Made by a program: the position numbers and the translations under genes. Shown one piece after another: positions 62,675 through 64,000 of a stretch of DNA of 64,000 bases. Every line of letters begins with the position of its first letter. Position 1 is the first letter of the stretch. The DNA comes from Dehalococcoidia bacterium. Lineage in GTDB: Bacteria > Chloroflexota > Dehalococcoidia > Lucifugimonadales > UBA3495. Under the pieces are notes generated by a model. The model was not told where the DNA came from and did no database searches. It saw nothing but the letters and a program-made list of their open reading frames with translations. The DNA lies in contig JAJDTP010000004.1 in NCBI GenBank assembly GCA_022827095.1, positions 186,001 to 250,000 of the forward strand, in the 5' to 3' direction.

Positions 62675-62740
62675 GCCGAAGGCCTCCTCGGAGCGGGTCG
62701 CGTCCGATGGGATGGTATTTTCTGTCACTATACATAGCAA

Positions 62741-62769
62741 GGAGCGCAGTCACATTGCAACTGCGCTCC
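62741..62769 (-). terminator. Perfect 10-bp hairpin between nirK and the VOC gene
   Basis: Stem GGAGCGCAGT / ACTGCGCTCC with a 9-base loop, 86 bp after the nirK stop on the minus strand. The bases following the stem are not T-rich, so it may be a weak terminator or an RNA-stability element. Confidence 0.5.
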
Positions 62770-62854
62770 TGCGCGATTACCGCCATTCGCTCCTGATGCC
62801 ACGAGGGATCACGCCCGTCACAACCCGACGGGTGGCCCGGTTACAACAGTCCGG

Positions 62855-64000
62855 TTACTGGATGGGGCCGGGCGGTGACACCTGCTCCATCAGGTCGTTG
62901 TCCCATTCGCCCTCAGCGACGAGGATAGCCTTGGCGTCGAACGCGAATGCCTCGACGAGATTGTGGGACAGGTAAACGTACGTTCCCGACTGGCGGATGG
63001 TGGAGATGGACGCGCCGGCGGACCCGGCGGCGATGACCCACGTCTCCAGGCCGGTTTCGGGCGCGTCGGAGAAGCTGCCACGCTCCCAGACGTAGTCGCC
63101 GTGTCCGCCGATCAGGTGGGGATAGGACTGCCGGTTGGCCTGGGAGTGGACGATGAGGACGTTGTCGCCCACGTTGGCGGTCAACTGTCCGTCGCCCTGG
63201 AGCGCGCCGGTGACGCCGTTGAACACGATGTGTGTTGGGACCAGCGTCTTCATCGCTTCCAGGTCGTCCACGGCTGATGCTGCGGCGCTGTCGTAGCGCT
63301 TGAACTCGCCACTCTCATACCGGGGGATGTAGTAATCCTGCTCACCCACGTAGTAGGCACGGTCATAAGTGATCGGGTTGCCGGCGGGGTCTTTCAGGCC
63401 GCCGCGAGGCAGCACCATGATGGCGCCGTTCATGCCGTGGGTGACGTGCCAGGGCACCATGGTTCCGCCGGGCGCGCAGTGGTAGATGAACACGCCCGGC
63501 TTCACCGCCCGGAAACGCAGCACCACCTCCTGGCCCGGGCCGACGTTGGTCAGCGCACCACCGCCTAGGGCGCCAATAGAAGCGTGGAAGTCGATGTTGT
63601 GCAGCAAAACGTTGCTGGCGGGATTGGCCAGGGTCAGTTCCACGTAGTCGCCCTCGTGAACCACGATCATGGGCCCGGGGACGGAGCCGTGGAACGTGAA
63701 GGCCCACATGAACACGCCGGGCGCGACCTCGATCTCCTTCTCCTCGATCTCCATGCGAACCTCAACGACTCGGGGTTCGCCGTCGTAAACCTGCTCGTGC
63801 TCGGGGAAGAAGGTCGGGGCCACCAGCTCCTGGGTCACCCGCTCCAGGGTGCTGACGTCCTCGGGTTCCCAGGTGCGCGGGCCTTCCCAGGTGGAGGGCA
63901 CGGTGGAAACCACGGCCTCGCTGCCGGCGCCGGGGGCCGGCGCTGCCTCGGGGCTGGGCAGGGCGGTGGGCAGGGAGAACTCCTGGGTCACCGCGGGCAT
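62855..64000 (-). CDS. nirK: Copper-containing nitrite reductase NirK, 5' end beyond the window
   Basis: At least 381 residues; the frame is open at the window edge, where a Met (ATG at 64000) may or may not be the true start. Two cupredoxin domains are visible. The type 1 copper ligands are in [12 protein letters not shown] and [26 protein letters not shown], and the type 2 site His residues are in NIDFHA, YHCAPG and [20 protein letters not shown]. The active site looks complete, so it should reduce nitrite to NO. The N-terminal 50-60 residues are Pro/Ala/Glu-rich and unlike the usual export signal, so an upstream signal or fused domain may be cut off. Confidence 0.9.
   Translation of the reverse strand: MPAVTQEFSLPTALPSPEAAPAPGAGSEAVVSTVPSTWEGPRTWEPEDVSTLERVTQELVAPTFFPEHEQVYDGEPRVVEVRMEIEEKEIEVAPGVFMWAFTFHGSVPGPMIVVHEGDYVELTLANPASNVLLHNIDFHASIGALGGGALTNVGPGQEVVLRFRAVKPGVFIYHCAPGGTMVPWHVTHGMNGAIMVLPRGGLKDPAGNPITYDRAYYVGEQDYYIPRYESGEFKRYDSAAASAVDDLEAMKTLVPTHIVFNGVTGALQGDGQLTANVGDNVLIVHSQANRQSYPHLIGGHGDYVWERGSFSDAPETGLETWVIAAGSAGASISTIRQSGTYVYLSHNLVEAFAFDAKAILVAEGEWDNDLMEQVSPPGPIQ

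Overview
The window looks like chromosomal DNA of a high-GC, free-living or host-associated heterotrophic bacterium, most likely from the Chloroflexota (SAR202/Dehalococcoidia-like). This rests on an inferred gene-content signature: many acyl-CoA dehydrogenase-type flavoproteins, two luciferase-like flavin oxidoreductases, a CaiB-type CoA-transferase, VOC proteins, a GMC oxidoreductase, three Uma2 proteins and a large set of toxin-antitoxin modules. No rRNA or ribosomal protein gene is present to confirm the phylum. One tRNA-Ala(TGC) is present.

Layout. 1-2.6 kb: start of a NADH pyrophosphatase gene, then a selenium-binding-protein/methanethiol-oxidase gene with a membrane protein gene behind it. 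2.9-6.3 kb (minus): enoyl-CoA hydratase, small coiled-coil membrane protein, CoA-transferase, atypical SDR. 7-11.4 kb: NMT1-like binding protein, LLM oxidoreductase, acyl-CoA-dehydrogenase-like monooxygenase, lactonase-type beta-propeller. 11.5-12.8 kb: tRNA-Ala and a VapBC45-like module. 13.1-16.7 kb: GMC oxidoreductase, VOC protein translationally coupled to an amidohydrolase. 17-29.2 kb: one long nitrogen-acquisition block, urtABCDE - glnA - ureA - ureB - ureC - ureF - Uma2 gene - ureG - ureD (no ureE seen). It takes up urea, hydrolyses it and fixes the ammonia into glutamine. 29.3-35.7 kb: HicAB, a STAS protein, an aldo/keto reductase, VapBC, a GlcG/HbpS protein, an epoxide-hydrolase-like enzyme and a degenerate MntA-HepT pair. 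35.8-39.7 kb (minus): LLM oxidoreductase, YHS protein, two acyl-CoA dehydrogenases. 40-44.2 kb: Uma2 gene and a single-chain restriction-modification gene broken in two by a repeat element. 44.3-50.5 kb: MoxR ATPase, two tandem HicBA-like modules, DUF58 protein, transglutaminase-like membrane protein. 50.5-58.8 kb: MGMT, hypothetical protein, Phd-VapC, Uma2, DUF1330, aldehyde dehydrogenase, serine protease, Fic protein, DUF2203 protein, TrmI. 58.9-64 kb (minus): orphan amino-acid binding protein, histone-deacetylase-like enzyme, lipoprotein with a duplicated domain, VOC protein and a 5'-truncated copper nitrite reductase.

Two dispersed palindromic repeat families thread through the window. 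Family 1 is about 110 bp with GTCAGAAGCAGGATT termini, in six copies. Family 2 has GTCATTGCGAG termini, in two full and three half copies. Family 1 sits inside the urea operon twice (urtA-urtB and ureA-ureB gaps). Once it sits inside the methyltransferase domain of the restriction-modification gene, between motif I and motif II, and supplies the stop codon. That insertion is the clearest evidence that the element is or was mobile. The other notable patterns are the Uma2 gene nested in the urease operon, the duplicated HicBA modules inside a MoxR-DUF58-transglutaminase operon, a transglutaminase with Ser in place of the catalytic Cys, and the density of toxin-antitoxin loci.
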